DNA from: Halobacillus litoralis
GTDB taxonomy: Bacteria; Bacillota; Bacilli; Bacillales; Halobacillaceae
NCBI RefSeq assembly: GCF_009856445.1
Contig: NZ_WMFA01000001.1
Location: 124,001-188,000, forward strand
Reading direction: 5' to 3'
Length of the DNA: 64,000 nt
Shown here piece by piece: positions 8,187 to 16,783 of this stretch. Position 1 is the stretch's first letter; each line of letters opens with the position of its first letter. The notes below the pieces were generated by a model that saw nothing but the letters and a program-made list of their open reading frames with translations, searched no databases and was not told where the DNA came from. The position numbers and the translations under genes are program-made.

Positions 8187-8868
8187 TCTTCTTCCGGCTG
8201 TGGTTATCATCTTCCTGACGATTTTAATTTATCAAGGGGCATTGTTCGTTTATCGAAAGTTTCGCCGCATCTACACGGCACCGATTATCTTATCGACGGT
8301 GACCATCATCGTTCTATTGCTGTTGTTCGGTTTTTCTTATGATACCTATATGCTTGGCGGTAAGTGGATCGATTACTTGCTTGGACCGGCAGTCGTTGCG
8401 CTTGCTTTCCCGCTTTATCAGTACCGTGACCTTTTGAAAAGGATGCTCCTGCCGATTTTAGTAGGGACTTCCGTAGGTGCTTTTATTGGTGTAACCTCCG
8501 GCCTGCTACTCAGCAAATGGGCGGGGTTCAGTGAGTTGATTATCCATTCAATCGTTCCGAAATCGGTTACGACACCTGTGGCGATGTCAATTGCAGAATC
8601 AAGCGGTGGTGTCATGCCGCTCGCGGCTGTCTTTGTCATGATTGCAGGCATCGGCGGGGTACTGATCCATCCTGTGGTGATGCACTACGCCCGTTTGACC
8701 CATCCTCTTGGAAAAGGGGTAGGGATGGGCAGCGCGTCTCATGCGATTGGAACGGCAACTTCCATGGAGCGGGATCCGCTTGAAGGCTCTGTTAGTACGA
8801 TTGCGATGGTGTTGAGTGCTGTCATCGTTTCGGTCCTCGCTCCGGGTTTAACTTTACTGCTCATGTGA
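8179..8868 (+). CDS. LrgB/CidB-family membrane protein
   Basis: A 229-residue polytopic membrane protein. It has the conserved LrgB segments PKSVTTPVAMSIAESSGG (about residues 127-144) and GSASHAIGTATSM (about 184-196). It is the partner of the upstream LrgA/CidA protein in holin-like, murein-hydrolase-modulating or pyruvate-transporting complexes. The start is the ATG at 8179, which has GGAGGGAGG at ideal spacing and overlaps the upstream stop; the open frame extends 12 codons further upstream, but without a ribosome binding site. Confidence 0.9.
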   Translation: MNSLLPAVVIIFLTILIYQGALFVYRKFRRIYTAPIILSTVTIIVLLLLFGFSYDTYMLGGKWIDYLLGPAVVALAFPLYQYRDLLKRMLLPILVGTSVGAFIGVTSGLLLSKWAGFSELIIHSIVPKSVTTPVAMSIAESSGGVMPLAAVFVMIAGIGGVLIHPVVMHYARLTHPLGKGVGMGSASHAIGTATSMERDPLEGSVSTIAMVLSAVIVSVLAPGLTLLLM

Positions 8869-8908
8869 AAAAGTGTCTGCCTCTAATGTTCGGAGCGCAG
8901 ACACTTTA
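8869..8908. terminator. Bidirectional terminator after lrgB
   Basis: AAAGTGTCTGC and GCAGACACTTT stem with flanking A and T runs, between convergent units ending at 8868 and 8910. Confidence 0.8.
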
Positions 8909-8909
8909 T

Positions 8910-9440
8910 TTATTTTTTCGGCCAAATGAAATGGCTGACTGCAATGAGAAAGTCGACACCGAGGACAACCGTCCAAAGCTTCAGTGCAAGGGAGAGTGCT
9001 TCTGTGCGTGAAGCATCGCCAATAAGAAAGATCATGATTACTAGAAAAATGGCTCCGATTATATAGGCAAAAACATGTTGTAGCCAACTTTTAAAGTAGT
9101 GCTTCGCATGGGGGATGCCGGAAAGTTTCTCTGGGGCCGGCCCTTTTTTTGTGATGTAATATCGGAATCGAACATCCGCCCATTCAATCATGCTTTTACC
9201 GAAGGCGACCGATACACCAATATAGACGGCGGCAACCGCATGGGCGATTTTAGCCTCAGCGCCGTTCCATAGGTGTACACTTGTTGTTACAAGTAAAATC
9301 AAATCAATGAGTGGGGTTAGTGCGAGTAAGAATAGTCCTGTTTTTTTCTTTTTGAGAATGTAACGAGTCGTCAGTCCGGCGACAATCACAACCTAAAAGC
9401 CGATTTCACATGCAACAATCATCCAGGTAATTATGTCCAA
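8910..9440 (-). pseudogene. Four-helix membrane protein gene with in-frame amber codon
   Basis: The minus-strand frame has a proper start region at 9440: TTG preceded by GGGAGGAAAACC, encoding LDIITWMIVACEIGF. Codon 16 is TAG (9395-9393), and the frame then runs open to 8910 as VVIVAGLTTRYILKKKK and on through about four hydrophobic helices. A Trp codon (TGG) at that position would give an uninterrupted 176-residue protein. Restarting at GTG 9389 would delete half of the first helix and has no ribosome binding site. The family is an uncharacterised Bacillaceae membrane protein. Possibilities are a recent nonsense mutation or a sequencing error. Confidence 0.6.
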
Positions 9441-9474
9441 TGGTTTTCCTCCCAGATATGTTTAATGTACTTTT

Positions 9475-10548
9475 TTAAGCACTAATCTTCTCTCTAAACT
9501 TTTGACTTGTTAAAACGTTTAGCAGAAAGGAATTGAAATTTCTTTGCAGTCTTCTGGAAATTAGGATGTTCAGGTTATTGGCTAAGAAGACGACTTCTGT
9601 CTGATTCCCTTCTTTATCAGTTGTATAGGAAGCATGTGTGAAAACAAATAAGGTCGAGCCTCCTTTTAAACCCCCTTGGTCGATCCAGTTTCTGTTTGCC
9701 TTGTGTATGTACAAACCATAACCCAGAATCTCTTCAATGCAATCTTGCATCCGTTTATCAAACGTTTTCCTTTGATTGATGATCTGCATAAGGGTCAAAT
9801 AGTCATGGGCTGATGCTGAGGGTAGCCGGTCGGACCATATTTTCTGAAAATCTATATCCAATTTCAATTCATTCATGTATCTTCTTTGTTCGTTCGCGGT
9901 TATATGATCATGAATTTCTAAAGCGCAATCCAAATATTCCTCTCTCGACATGCTTTCAAGTCTTTTTAAAAGGACCGTTTTATCTGTGAGCTTCTCGCTG
10001 GTTTCGATAAAGGACGGAATATACAGAGAGGAGACTACAGGGAAAATGGGGGTATGACTGTTCAACTGAAGAGATGCAGGTATTTGGTTGATGGCATCCA
10101 AACCAAGGTAATGGATTAGGAATTCTGTGTTGGCGTTTGAGCTGTATGCAATCATCCCAATGGCCACTTCTTTTAAGGTGTACTGGTCTTTGTCGGCAAA
10201 GTCCCGAACCCACTTCATGTGGGCACCACCATCTGTCCCTTCCACATAGAACTTTAAGAGCTCCTCTTTAGCAATTGTTGCTTTTTCATCAATTGTGTTA
10301 TCACTCACTTGTTTTGCAAATGCAATAGCGATGATAACTTTCACGGTACTTGCTAACGGTAAAACACTGTGTGGATTGATAGAAACGATTGGTTTATCGT
10401 TACGTTTGATGATTAGTGAAACGTCTTCTTTTTCTTTCCTTTTCTCTACATAATTCATGACAACTTCCATGTTGTTATAAAAAATTTTCCAAAGAACAAT
10501 GGCAGTCAGTCCAATGGCTACTCCTGCTGGAACGAATAAGTCGTTCAC
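9475..10548 (-). CDS. Membrane-anchored beta-lactamase-like serine hydrolase
   Basis: A 357-residue protein with an N-terminal transmembrane anchor (about 5-22) and a class A beta-lactamase/DD-peptidase-like domain. The SxxK motif is Ser67-Thr-Val-Lys70 in LPLASTVKV, the SxN motif is Ser136-Ser-Asn138 in AYSSNAN, and the KTG equivalent is KGG (about 306). The variant KGG box and lack of a clear omega loop argue against a true beta-lactamase; a peptidase or esterase role at the outer membrane face is more likely. The start is GTG at 10548 with AGAGGGGGG upstream. It is monocistronic. Confidence 0.75.
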   Translation of the reverse strand: MNDLFVPAGVAIGLTAIVLWKIFYNNMEVVMNYVEKRKEKEDVSLIIKRNDKPIVSINPHSVLPLASTVKVIIAIAFAKQVSDNTIDEKATIAKEELLKFYVEGTDGGAHMKWVRDFADKDQYTLKEVAIGMIAYSSNANTEFLIHYLGLDAINQIPASLQLNSHTPIFPVVSSLYIPSFIETSEKLTDKTVLLKRLESMSREEYLDCALEIHDHITANEQRRYMNELKLDIDFQKIWSDRLPSASAHDYLTLMQIINQRKTFDKRMQDCIEEILGYGLYIHKANRNWIDQGGLKGGSTLFVFTHASYTTDKEGNQTEVVFLANNLNILISRRLQRNFNSFLLNVLTSQKFREKISA

Positions 10549-10595
10549 CGAAATCCCCCCTCTAATGTAGTTTTTCAGTTCGTATATGTAATCTG

Positions 10596-10739
10596 TTATA
10601 TGTTTACGTGTGCTTTTGAGATTTGTTTCATTTTTCCACCTTTCAGCAGGGGAGTTAAGTCCAGCTCATATCCTGCTACCATGCCTTCGATCATGAACGT
10701 CACGGAGTCCCTTTGAATAGGCTGGTGGTGCAATGTTTT
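10596..10739 (-). pseudogene. Possible short gene relic in the 10549-10856 gap
   Basis: A 47-codon open stretch on the minus strand contains a protein-like segment (SVTFMIEGMVAGYELDLTPL) and ends at a TAA, but begins right after a TGA and has no ribosome binding site. It looks like the C-terminal end of a lost gene; I do not recognise the family. The rest of the gap holds only the mqo leader. Confidence 0.3.
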
Positions 10740-10856
10740 TCAAAACGTCTCCTGAAACTTCACTTCGGAAGGGCTTCCAAATATTTTAATTTTTCAACAA
10801 TAATGATACACTGAACATAGATAAAAATATCTGATAATAGGGAGAATGAAAGGGAA

Positions 10857-12368
10857 ATGAGCAAAAAATACTCGAAGACAGACGTGATTTTAATTGGTGC
10901 AGGGATCATGAGTGCGACATTGGGATCTTTGCTTAAAGAGTTAGTGCCGGACTGGAATATTCGTGTTTTTGAAAGGCTCGGAAGTGCTGGGGAAGAAAGT
11001 TCGAATGTATGGAACAATGCAGGTACAGGCCATGCTGCCCTTTGTGAGCTGAATTACACGAACGAAAAGCCTGACGGATCGATTGATATGACAAAAGCCA
11101 TTAAAGTAAATGAACAGTTTCAAGTCTCCAAGCAATTTTGGTCTTATCTCGTAAAAAACAACCGAATCAGTAACCCGAATGATTTCATTATGCCATTGCC
11201 TCACATGAGTTTCGTTCAGGGAGAGAAAAATGTGGACTTCCTGAGAAAGCGCTTTAACACGATGTCTCAGAACCCGTTGTTCAAGGACATGGAATTTTCT
11301 GATGATCCCGATAAACTGGAAGAATGGATTCCGCTAATTATGAAGAACCGCACGATTACTGAACCCATTGCCGCCACAAAGATTGATGCGGGAACAGATG
11401 TGAACTTCGGTTCGTTGACGCGGAAGATGTTTGATCATCTTGAAAAAGAAGACCTTGAAATCAACTATAAGCATAGTGTAGAAGATATCAAACGTGCGGA
11501 AGACGGTTCATGGGAAGTGAAAGTACGCGATCTTCAAAACGATAAGATTGAATTTCATAAGTCCAATTTTGTCTTTATCGGTGGCGGGGGCGGAAGTCTG
11601 CACTTGCTTCAAAAAACAGGCATTCCAGAATCCAAACAGATCGGCGGATTCCCTGTCAGTGGTTTGTTCATGGTGTGCAACAATCCGGAAGTGATCGCCG
11701 AACACCGCGCGAAAGTGTATGGTAAAGCGAAAGTCGGTGCCCCACCGATGTCCGTGCCGCACTTGGATACACGCTTCATAGATGGCAGGGAGAGCTTGCT
11801 TTTCGGACCTTTTGCCGGCTTCTCGCCGAAGTTTTTGAAAACAGGATCACTGCTTGATTTAATTACATCTGTCCAAAAGGATAATTTAGCGACAATGGTC
11901 GCAGCAGGTGTGAAGAACGCTTCCTTGACGAAATATCTAATTGAGCAGGTCATCCAATCAAAGGAAAAACGTTTGGAAGAACTGCGTGAATTCATCCCTA
12001 CAGCGAAAGCAGAGGATTGGGATCTCGTCACCGCAGGTCAACGTGTGCAGGTGATCAAGGATACCGAAGGTGGAGGAAAAGGAACCCTTCAATTCGGAAC
12101 CGAAGTTGTCAGTTCCGCAGACGGCTCCATTGCTGCCCTCCTCGGTGCCTCTCCAGGAGCATCGACAGCTGTTTCAGTCATGCTTGAGCTGATGGGGAGA
12201 TGTTTCCCAGAGCAGCTGAAGGAATGGGAACCGAAAATCAAAGAGATGATTCCTTCTTACGGGCAGCCACTAGTGGAAAATCCAGAATTAATCCGTGAAA
12301 TTCATGCGACGACTGAAGATACGCTTGAGCTGACGGAAGAACAGGAAGAGAGTCCTGTGAACATTTAA
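10857..12368 (+). CDS. mqo: Malate:quinone oxidoreductase
   Basis: A 503-residue FAD-dependent membrane-associated enzyme that oxidises L-malate to oxaloacetate and passes electrons to quinone, replacing or supplementing malate dehydrogenase in the TCA cycle. The N-terminal dinucleotide fold is [18 protein letters not shown], followed by the Mqo-specific [16 protein letters not shown] and, near the C-terminus, [16 protein letters not shown]. The length matches the family. The start ATG at 10857 has AATGAAAGGGAA upstream. It is followed at once by a strong terminator, so it is monocistronic. Confidence 0.96.
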   Translation: MSKKYSKTDVILIGAGIMSATLGSLLKELVPDWNIRVFERLGSAGEESSNVWNNAGTGHAALCELNYTNEKPDGSIDMTKAIKVNEQFQVSKQFWSYLVKNNRISNPNDFIMPLPHMSFVQGEKNVDFLRKRFNTMSQNPLFKDMEFSDDPDKLEEWIPLIMKNRTITEPIAATKIDAGTDVNFGSLTRKMFDHLEKEDLEINYKHSVEDIKRAEDGSWEVKVRDLQNDKIEFHKSNFVFIGGGGGSLHLLQKTGIPESKQIGGFPVSGLFMVCNNPEVIAEHRAKVYGKAKVGAPPMSVPHLDTRFIDGRESLLFGPFAGFSPKFLKTGSLLDLITSVQKDNLATMVAAGVKNASLTKYLIEQVIQSKEKRLEELREFIPTAKAEDWDLVTAGQRVQVIKDTEGGGKGTLQFGTEVVSSADGSIAALLGASPGASTAVSVMLELMGRCFPEQLKEWEPKIKEMIPSYGQPLVENPELIREIHATTEDTLELTEEQEESPVNI

Positions 12369-12376
12369 AGGGAGTT

Positions 12377-12417
12377 AAAAGTGCCTTTTTCCATCAAAAT
12401 GGAAAGGCACTTTTTTT
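12377..12417 (+). terminator. Terminator after mqo
   Basis: AAAAGTGCCTTTTTCCAT and ATGGAAAGGCACTTTTTTT form a long stem with a U-tract. Confidence 0.85.
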
Positions 12418-12580
12418 ATGATCTATTGGTAAATGTCCTAGCATTCTTCAGTCCAAAGTTGTACACAGACTTCATTCTTTCCGCTAATGAGCTTTTCCTT
12501 CTGAATCAGTTACGATTGGTTGTAAAAGAGGGCTTTCCAGTTCCTATCAAGGAGTGCTCGTTATAATGGGAGGAAGATGA

Positions 12581-12985
12581 ATGAAATTCACAAGATTTGA
12601 AGCATCACAAATAAGAATGGCGAGACCAACGGATCAATTCGAAAAAGTGATCGATTTTTATGAGTCTGGACTGGGGTTAGAGAGACTGACAGACTTTTCA
12701 GGGCACAGAGGATACGAGGGAGTGGTTTATGGATTACCTGGTCTTCCCTATCATCTCGAGTTTACTAGACATGAAGCGGGCAGCCCCTGCCCTGCGCCCA
12801 CGAAAGATAATTTGCTGGTATTTTATATAGAAAATCGTGATGAGGTGTTGAATACAGCTGAACGACTACAGGATATGGGGTACAAGGAAGTAGAATCTGA
12901 AAATCCCTATTGGAAGGAAAAAGGGATAACCATTGAGGATCCAGATGGTTGGAGAGTCGTTTTGATGAATACGTTAGGGATTTAA
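12581..12985 (+). CDS. VOC (glyoxalase/dioxygenase) superfamily protein
   Basis: A 134-residue protein with two beta-alpha-beta-beta-beta modules: residues 8-60 (QIRMARPTDQFEKVIDFYESGLGL...) and 75-134, ending EDPDGWRVVLMN, which is characteristic of the vicinal oxygen chelate fold. His57 or His64 and the Glu in TIEDPDG are plausible metal ligands. Enzymes of this fold include glyoxalase I, fosfomycin-resistance proteins and dioxygenases; the substrate is unknown. The ATG follows GGGAGGAAGATGA. No operon partner is evident. Confidence 0.8.
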   Translation: MKFTRFEASQIRMARPTDQFEKVIDFYESGLGLERLTDFSGHRGYEGVVYGLPGLPYHLEFTRHEAGSPCPAPTKDNLLVFYIENRDEVLNTAERLQDMGYKEVESENPYWKEKGITIEDPDGWRVVLMNTLGI

Positions 12986-13121
12986 AATGGGAATGAGAGC
13001 AAGGATGAAGAAACCGCTATGCTTTCCTCTTTCTTTATTACTGCCCGATAATTCTAGCTTAAATGGATTGTTTTACAAGGGATCGGTTTGAAATAATGAA
13101 AATCTGTAAGGAGGGGTGTGC

Positions 13122-13319
13122 TTGTTATTTTTTATTGTTCTCGCCTGCATGTTATTAGGTTGGTTGATTATGATGACTGGGCCATTAATAGGAGGAATAA
13201 TCACTTTTGGTATTGTTGTAGGCTGTTTACTCAGGGGATTGTATCTCATTAGTGACATACATAAACAACTAGTCAAAGGTGAAAGAGAAGGAGAATCAAC
13301 TGAGAAAAAGACTCCGTAA
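13122..13319 (+). CDS. Small two-helix membrane protein
   Basis: A 65-residue protein with two hydrophobic helices (about 1-18 and 22-42) and a charged C-terminal tail (KQLVKGEREGESTEKK). I favour the TTG start at 13122, seven bases after AAGGAGG; the GTG at 13116 overlaps that ribosome binding site. No family is recognised. It lies upstream of the MFS pump, but the pump has its own regulated promoter. Confidence 0.55.
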   Translation: MLFFIVLACMLLGWLIMMTGPLIGGIITFGIVVGCLLRGLYLISDIHKQLVKGEREGESTEKKTP

Positions 13320-13401
13320 TTTAAATGGGAAGGATAAAGCAGGGAAGTGGAAACACTTCATGCTTTTTTGTTGGGCGATTTCCTTCTTTTTTAAAAAGCA
13401 G

Positions 13402-13460
13402 TTGCAAAACGACACCAGTGTCGATATAATGAAATTAACAAAACGACATCAGTGTCGTTT
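13402..13460 (+). promoter_or_regulatory. Promoter with two TetR-type operators
   Basis: The promoter is TTGCAA (13402-13407), 17-bp spacer, TATAAT (13425-13430). The spacer itself is an operator, AACGACACCAGTGTCG, and a second copy, AAACGACATCAGTGTCGTTT (13441-13460), covers the transcription start. Both copies share CGACA-N3/4-TGTCG arms. The position explains repression by the TetR protein encoded downstream at 14703. Confidence 0.85.
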
Positions 13461-13480
13461 AATTGAGAGGGGCCCAACCT

Positions 13481-14749
13481 ATGGAACGCTTATGGAAAAA
13501 CAAAGGATACATGACCTTGATGTCCGCCCAAGCCATCTCGAGCATCGGCGACTGGCTTAGTATTGTCGCGATTATCACGTTAGTTGGATTGAAGTGGGAT
13601 GCATCCCCGCTTGAAGTATCGTTCATCTTCTTGTGTCTGGCTGTGCCGATGGCCTTGTTTGGGCCGATGGCTGGAATGGTGGCTGACCGCTTCAGCCGGA
13701 AAACGCTTATGATTATCTCTGATGTTGTCAGGGCAGCCCTGATTTTAATTTTGACGGTTGCGACATCGCTCTGGATGGTCTATGCAACCCTCCTGACGAT
13801 TGGGATTTTCTCTGCCGTTTTCGTACCTGCGAAAAATGGGAAACTAAAAGAAGTAGTGCCAGAAGAAGATATGAAGGGGGCCATGTCGATTACTTCGATG
13901 ATTGATTCCTCTACGAAAATCCTCGGTCCTCTCGTCAGTGGGTTGCTTGTTGCGATTTTTGGGGCACAGCAGGTGTTCATTATCGACTCGGCCACGTTTG
14001 CTGTGTCCGCGGTTATCCTTATGTTTGTTCCGAATGCGATCCAGTTGGACACTACGGAAAAAGAAAAAGAAAAAGACGACGCTTCATTCAAAAAAGAGTT
14101 CGCACTTGGTTTTTCTTTTATCAAATCCAATCGTTTCATGATTACAGGTTTGGTCCTCGTTGGGCTCAGTCTACTGATTCTTCAATCAGCTGATTCCCAG
14201 TTGATCGTCTTAATTCGTGAGCTGACGCATGCTTCTCCGGACCTGTTTGGTTATCTTGTAACAGGTTCAGGGCTTGGCATGTTCGCAGCCGGTTTTTTAC
14301 TAGCGAAGAAAACGGATTACCGTGCTTATCCGCTTATGCTTATCGGGGTCTGTGGAATCGGGGCCAGCTTCGGGATCATGGGAATCCTTACCTATTATGA
14401 CCTTGGCTATTCTATCCTTTGGGGACCTGGACTCGGGTTCACGGCGGGTTTCTCGGCAAGTCTGATTTTTGTTCCGTTCCAGGCGACCGTCCAGGTGAAT
14501 ACACCTGTTCATATGACCGGCCGAGTGTTTGGGGTTATCAATAGTGTCATGACGACTGCGACCATCATCGGACCCCTCGTCGGAGGATGGATCGCGACAA
14601 TGATTGGCGTCATTCCAACGTTTACGATTACTGCAAGTCTCCTTGTCGTAGTATCCGTGATTGGGTTTGTAACAAAACGAAAAGTAGAGAGAGGGAATGC
14701 ACATGTCTCCGCGAGTGAGCAAGGAACACCTGAAGCAACGCCGAGCTGA
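13481..14749 (+). CDS. MFS efflux transporter (YfiS-like)
   Basis: A 422-residue major facilitator with about 12 helices. The MFS motif A loop after helix 2 is GMVADRFSRKTLM, and helix 4-5 carries the conserved Arg/Gly/Pro pattern. The opening MERLWKNKGYMTLMSAQAISSIGDWLS is typical of the MFS_3/macrolide-type exporters of bacilli. It probably expels a hydrophobic drug or metabolite using the proton gradient. The start at ATG 13481 sits after GAGAGGGG. It is co-transcribed with the overlapping tetR gene (47-bp overlap), as in the B. subtilis yfiR-yfiS neighbourhood. It is controlled by the twin operators at 13402-13460. Confidence 0.88.
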   Translation: MERLWKNKGYMTLMSAQAISSIGDWLSIVAIITLVGLKWDASPLEVSFIFLCLAVPMALFGPMAGMVADRFSRKTLMIISDVVRAALILILTVATSLWMVYATLLTIGIFSAVFVPAKNGKLKEVVPEEDMKGAMSITSMIDSSTKILGPLVSGLLVAIFGAQQVFIIDSATFAVSAVILMFVPNAIQLDTTEKEKEKDDASFKKEFALGFSFIKSNRFMITGLVLVGLSLLILQSADSQLIVLIRELTHASPDLFGYLVTGSGLGMFAAGFLLAKKTDYRAYPLMLIGVCGIGASFGIMGILTYYDLGYSILWGPGLGFTAGFSASLIFVPFQATVQVNTPVHMTGRVFGVINSVMTTATIIGPLVGGWIATMIGVIPTFTITASLLVVVSVIGFVTKRKVERGNAHVSASEQGTPEATPS

Positions 14750-15326
14750 CATCATGAAAGCAGCAAGAAACGTCTTCATTGAGCATGGTTACGAGCACAC
14801 AACGATGAAACACGTCATGGAGGCTGCTGGCGTCAGCCGCGGTGGTCTCTATCAATATTTTTCAAATAAAGAAGACTTGTTTGAAGCTTTGCTTGAAGAA
14901 GGACTCACGGACGAAGCGGGTGCGACCGAGGATTCTCTGGGAAAAGTAGAATCTTACTGGGCTTTGCTTATGCAGCTTTTGTTCGGAGAAGACGGAAGTC
15001 CCGATACAGAAATGGATCCACTCGCACCAAGTAAGTTAGAGTTTTTTATCACGGGACGGAACGATGAACGCAGGCGTGCCTATGGGGAAAAGAGGTATGA
15101 AATGGGACTGCGTATGTATGAGGAACTCATTAAAGCAGGACAACGTTCCGGTGAATTTAGTGACCGCTATGAAAGTAATCTGATTGCTCGGTCGATCATC
15201 ACTTTCGTTGATGGTCTTGCCCTCGACCATGCGATGCTGCCGGAAGAGAAGGTGAAGCTGAAAGAACAGTCGGCCATGTTTGTGGAATATTTGAAAATGG
15301 CATTGGATGTATCCTCCTCACGATGA
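14703..15326 (+). CDS. TetR-family repressor (YfiR-like)
   Basis: A 207-residue regulator. The N-terminal helix-turn-helix (about residues 10-56) is RADIMKAARNVFIEHGYE, TTMKHVMEAAGVSRGGLYQYF and SNKEDLFEAL, a textbook TetR DNA-binding domain. The C-terminal half is a helical ligand-binding and dimerisation domain; SKLEFFITGRNDERRRAY resembles B. subtilis YfiR. The start at 14703 is preferred, because GAGAGGG is seven bases upstream and the ATG at 14697 is too close. It overlaps the pump gene and most likely represses the shared promoter through the CGACA/TGTCG palindromes, relieved when an exported compound binds. Confidence 0.9.
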   Translation: MSPRVSKEHLKQRRADIMKAARNVFIEHGYEHTTMKHVMEAAGVSRGGLYQYFSNKEDLFEALLEEGLTDEAGATEDSLGKVESYWALLMQLLFGEDGSPDTEMDPLAPSKLEFFITGRNDERRRAYGEKRYEMGLRMYEELIKAGQRSGEFSDRYESNLIARSIITFVDGLALDHAMLPEEKVKLKEQSAMFVEYLKMALDVSSSR

Positions 15327-15397
15327 GGGGGATTTTCTATATTTGTATGCATGTTTGATTTGCAGAATAGTTGGATATACAACTATATGATTCGACC

Positions 15398-15425
15398 AAA
15401 GGAGGAATCACAAAGGAGGAATCAC
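15398..15425 (+). repeat. Tandem duplication of a ribosome binding site
   Basis: AAAGGAGGAATCAC is present twice, head to tail and exact, immediately before the ATG at 15428. Each unit carries a full AAAGGAGG; the second is placed correctly for initiation. Confidence 0.9.
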
Positions 15426-15427
15426 AT

Positions 15428-16414
15428 ATGAAATCACTGGAGAATGCATTGAAACATAAAGTAGGGCTCGGCACAGCGCCTTTAGGGAATATGTTCAGGG
15501 ATGTTCCGGAAGGAGAAGCACGTGAAACGATCCAAACCGCCTGGAATCAGGGTGTTCGCTATTTTGACACCGCCCCATTCTATGGAGCTGGTTTAGCAGA
15601 AATGCGTGTCGGTGACGTGTTATCGAAGTACAACCGTGATGACTATGTGTTAAGCACAAAAGTAGGCCGTTATATGACGGATGAAACAGAAAAGAACGAA
15701 GGGCTTTTTGAACATGGGCGGAACAATAAAGTCATTACCGACTATACTGAGGATGCAACGAAGAGGTCCATTGAACAGAGCCTGGAACGATTGAATACCG
15801 ATCGTTTAGATATGGTCTTCGTACATGACGTTTCTCCTGATTTCCACGGTGACGAATGGGTAGCCAAATTCGAAGAAGCAAGGACAGGAGCATTCCGTGT
15901 ATTGTCACGTCTTCGCGAAGAAGGCGTCATCCGCTCGTGGGGCCTCGGTGTTAACACGACAGAACCGATTGAACTTGCCATGGAACTTGAGGAAACAAGG
16001 CCGGATGTCTGCTTATCCGCAACACAATATACGCTTCTGCAGCACGACCGTGCACTGCAGCGCATGATGACAATGGCTGAAGAGAAGGATGTAGACATTG
16101 TAGTGGGCAGTCCTTATAATTCCGGTGCCTTGTTTGGTGGAGAGCACTACAACTATGAAAAAGCCGGGGCCGATATCATTGGACGAGTGAATCAATTGAA
16201 AGAGATTGGCGATAAGTACAATGTGCCCTTAAAAGCAGCTGCGCTTCAATTTTCAACTGCTCATCCAGCTGTGAAATCTGTTATTCCTGGGTCGACGCGA
16301 CCGGATCGGATTAAGGAAGATCTGGAGATGATTCAGCGGGATATTCCGAAAGCGTTTTGGGAGGAACTTGTGGAGAGAGGGTTTGTTTCGACGCTTGCAC
16401 CTTTGCCTTTCTAA
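15428..16414 (+). CDS. Aldo/keto reductase, aldose dehydrogenase-like
   Basis: A 328-residue AKR with Asp47 and Tyr52 in YFDTAPFYGAGLAE, Lys78 in LSTKVGR and a catalytic His in FVHDVSP. The start VGLGTAPLGNMF and the GLAEMRVGDVL segment resemble D-threo-aldose 1-dehydrogenase, L-fucose dehydrogenase and pyridoxal 4-dehydrogenase relatives rather than general stress AKRs. It would oxidise a sugar or aldehyde with NAD(P)+. The start at 15428 is set by the duplicated ribosome binding site. It is not closely related to the AKR at 3912. Confidence 0.85.
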   Translation: MKSLENALKHKVGLGTAPLGNMFRDVPEGEARETIQTAWNQGVRYFDTAPFYGAGLAEMRVGDVLSKYNRDDYVLSTKVGRYMTDETEKNEGLFEHGRNNKVITDYTEDATKRSIEQSLERLNTDRLDMVFVHDVSPDFHGDEWVAKFEEARTGAFRVLSRLREEGVIRSWGLGVNTTEPIELAMELEETRPDVCLSATQYTLLQHDRALQRMMTMAEEKDVDIVVGSPYNSGALFGGEHYNYEKAGADIIGRVNQLKEIGDKYNVPLKAAALQFSTAHPAVKSVIPGSTRPDRIKEDLEMIQRDIPKAFWEELVERGFVSTLAPLPF

Positions 16415-16783
16415 TTAAGATAATTTAAAGGAAAATGGAGGCCTTAGCATCTTCTCTCTTTCTTTGGACTTAATTACAAGTTCTGGAGAAGAAGGAACTT
16501 CTACAAATGAATATTTGAGTGACGAGCTAAATTTTTAAGATGGAGGCACAATTAAAAGAAGTGCCCACTCATATCCAAAGCATAGTCCCCCTATTTGTAA
16601 GGGGGTGGCTATGCTTTTTCTTTATTCTCTACCACATCTATAATAGTTTCTTTCTGTACATATTCATCCACGAATGAGAGTAATATTATGGGTATTTATA
16701 GTATAAATGTCTGGCCTATCCTTCCATTTTTAAGTAGAAATGGTAGTATAATAGATGCGTATATTAGCTCAAGGAGGATTTTA
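16415..16783 (+). other. 369-bp gap with relic-like open stretch and terminator
   Basis: Between 16424 and 16539 one plus frame is open for about 38 codons and ends protein-like (SSGEEGTSTNEYLSDELNF, then TAA), but has no start or ribosome binding site. A stem at 16577-16618 (AAAGCATAG...CTATGCTTT with an inner CCCCCT/AGGGGG) and CTTTTTC form a terminator. The remainder is the leader of the next gene. Confidence 0.4.

Noticed and set aside
8854-9087. 77-codon minus-strand frame overlapping the membrane protein gene
   Set aside because: It is out of frame with the hydrophobic protein and spans the terminator; shadow frame.
9475-10548. Beta-lactamase resistance gene
   Set aside because: The SxxK and SxN motifs are present, but the third box is KGG and an omega-loop Glu is not evident; a peptidase or esterase is more likely.
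12381-12566. 61-codon open frame after mqo
   Set aside because: It starts inside the mqo terminator hairpin, has no ribosome binding site, and its composition is not protein-like.
16424-16539. Possible small gene ending SDELNF
   Set aside because: No start codon or ribosome binding site in frame; at best a relic of a C-terminal end.
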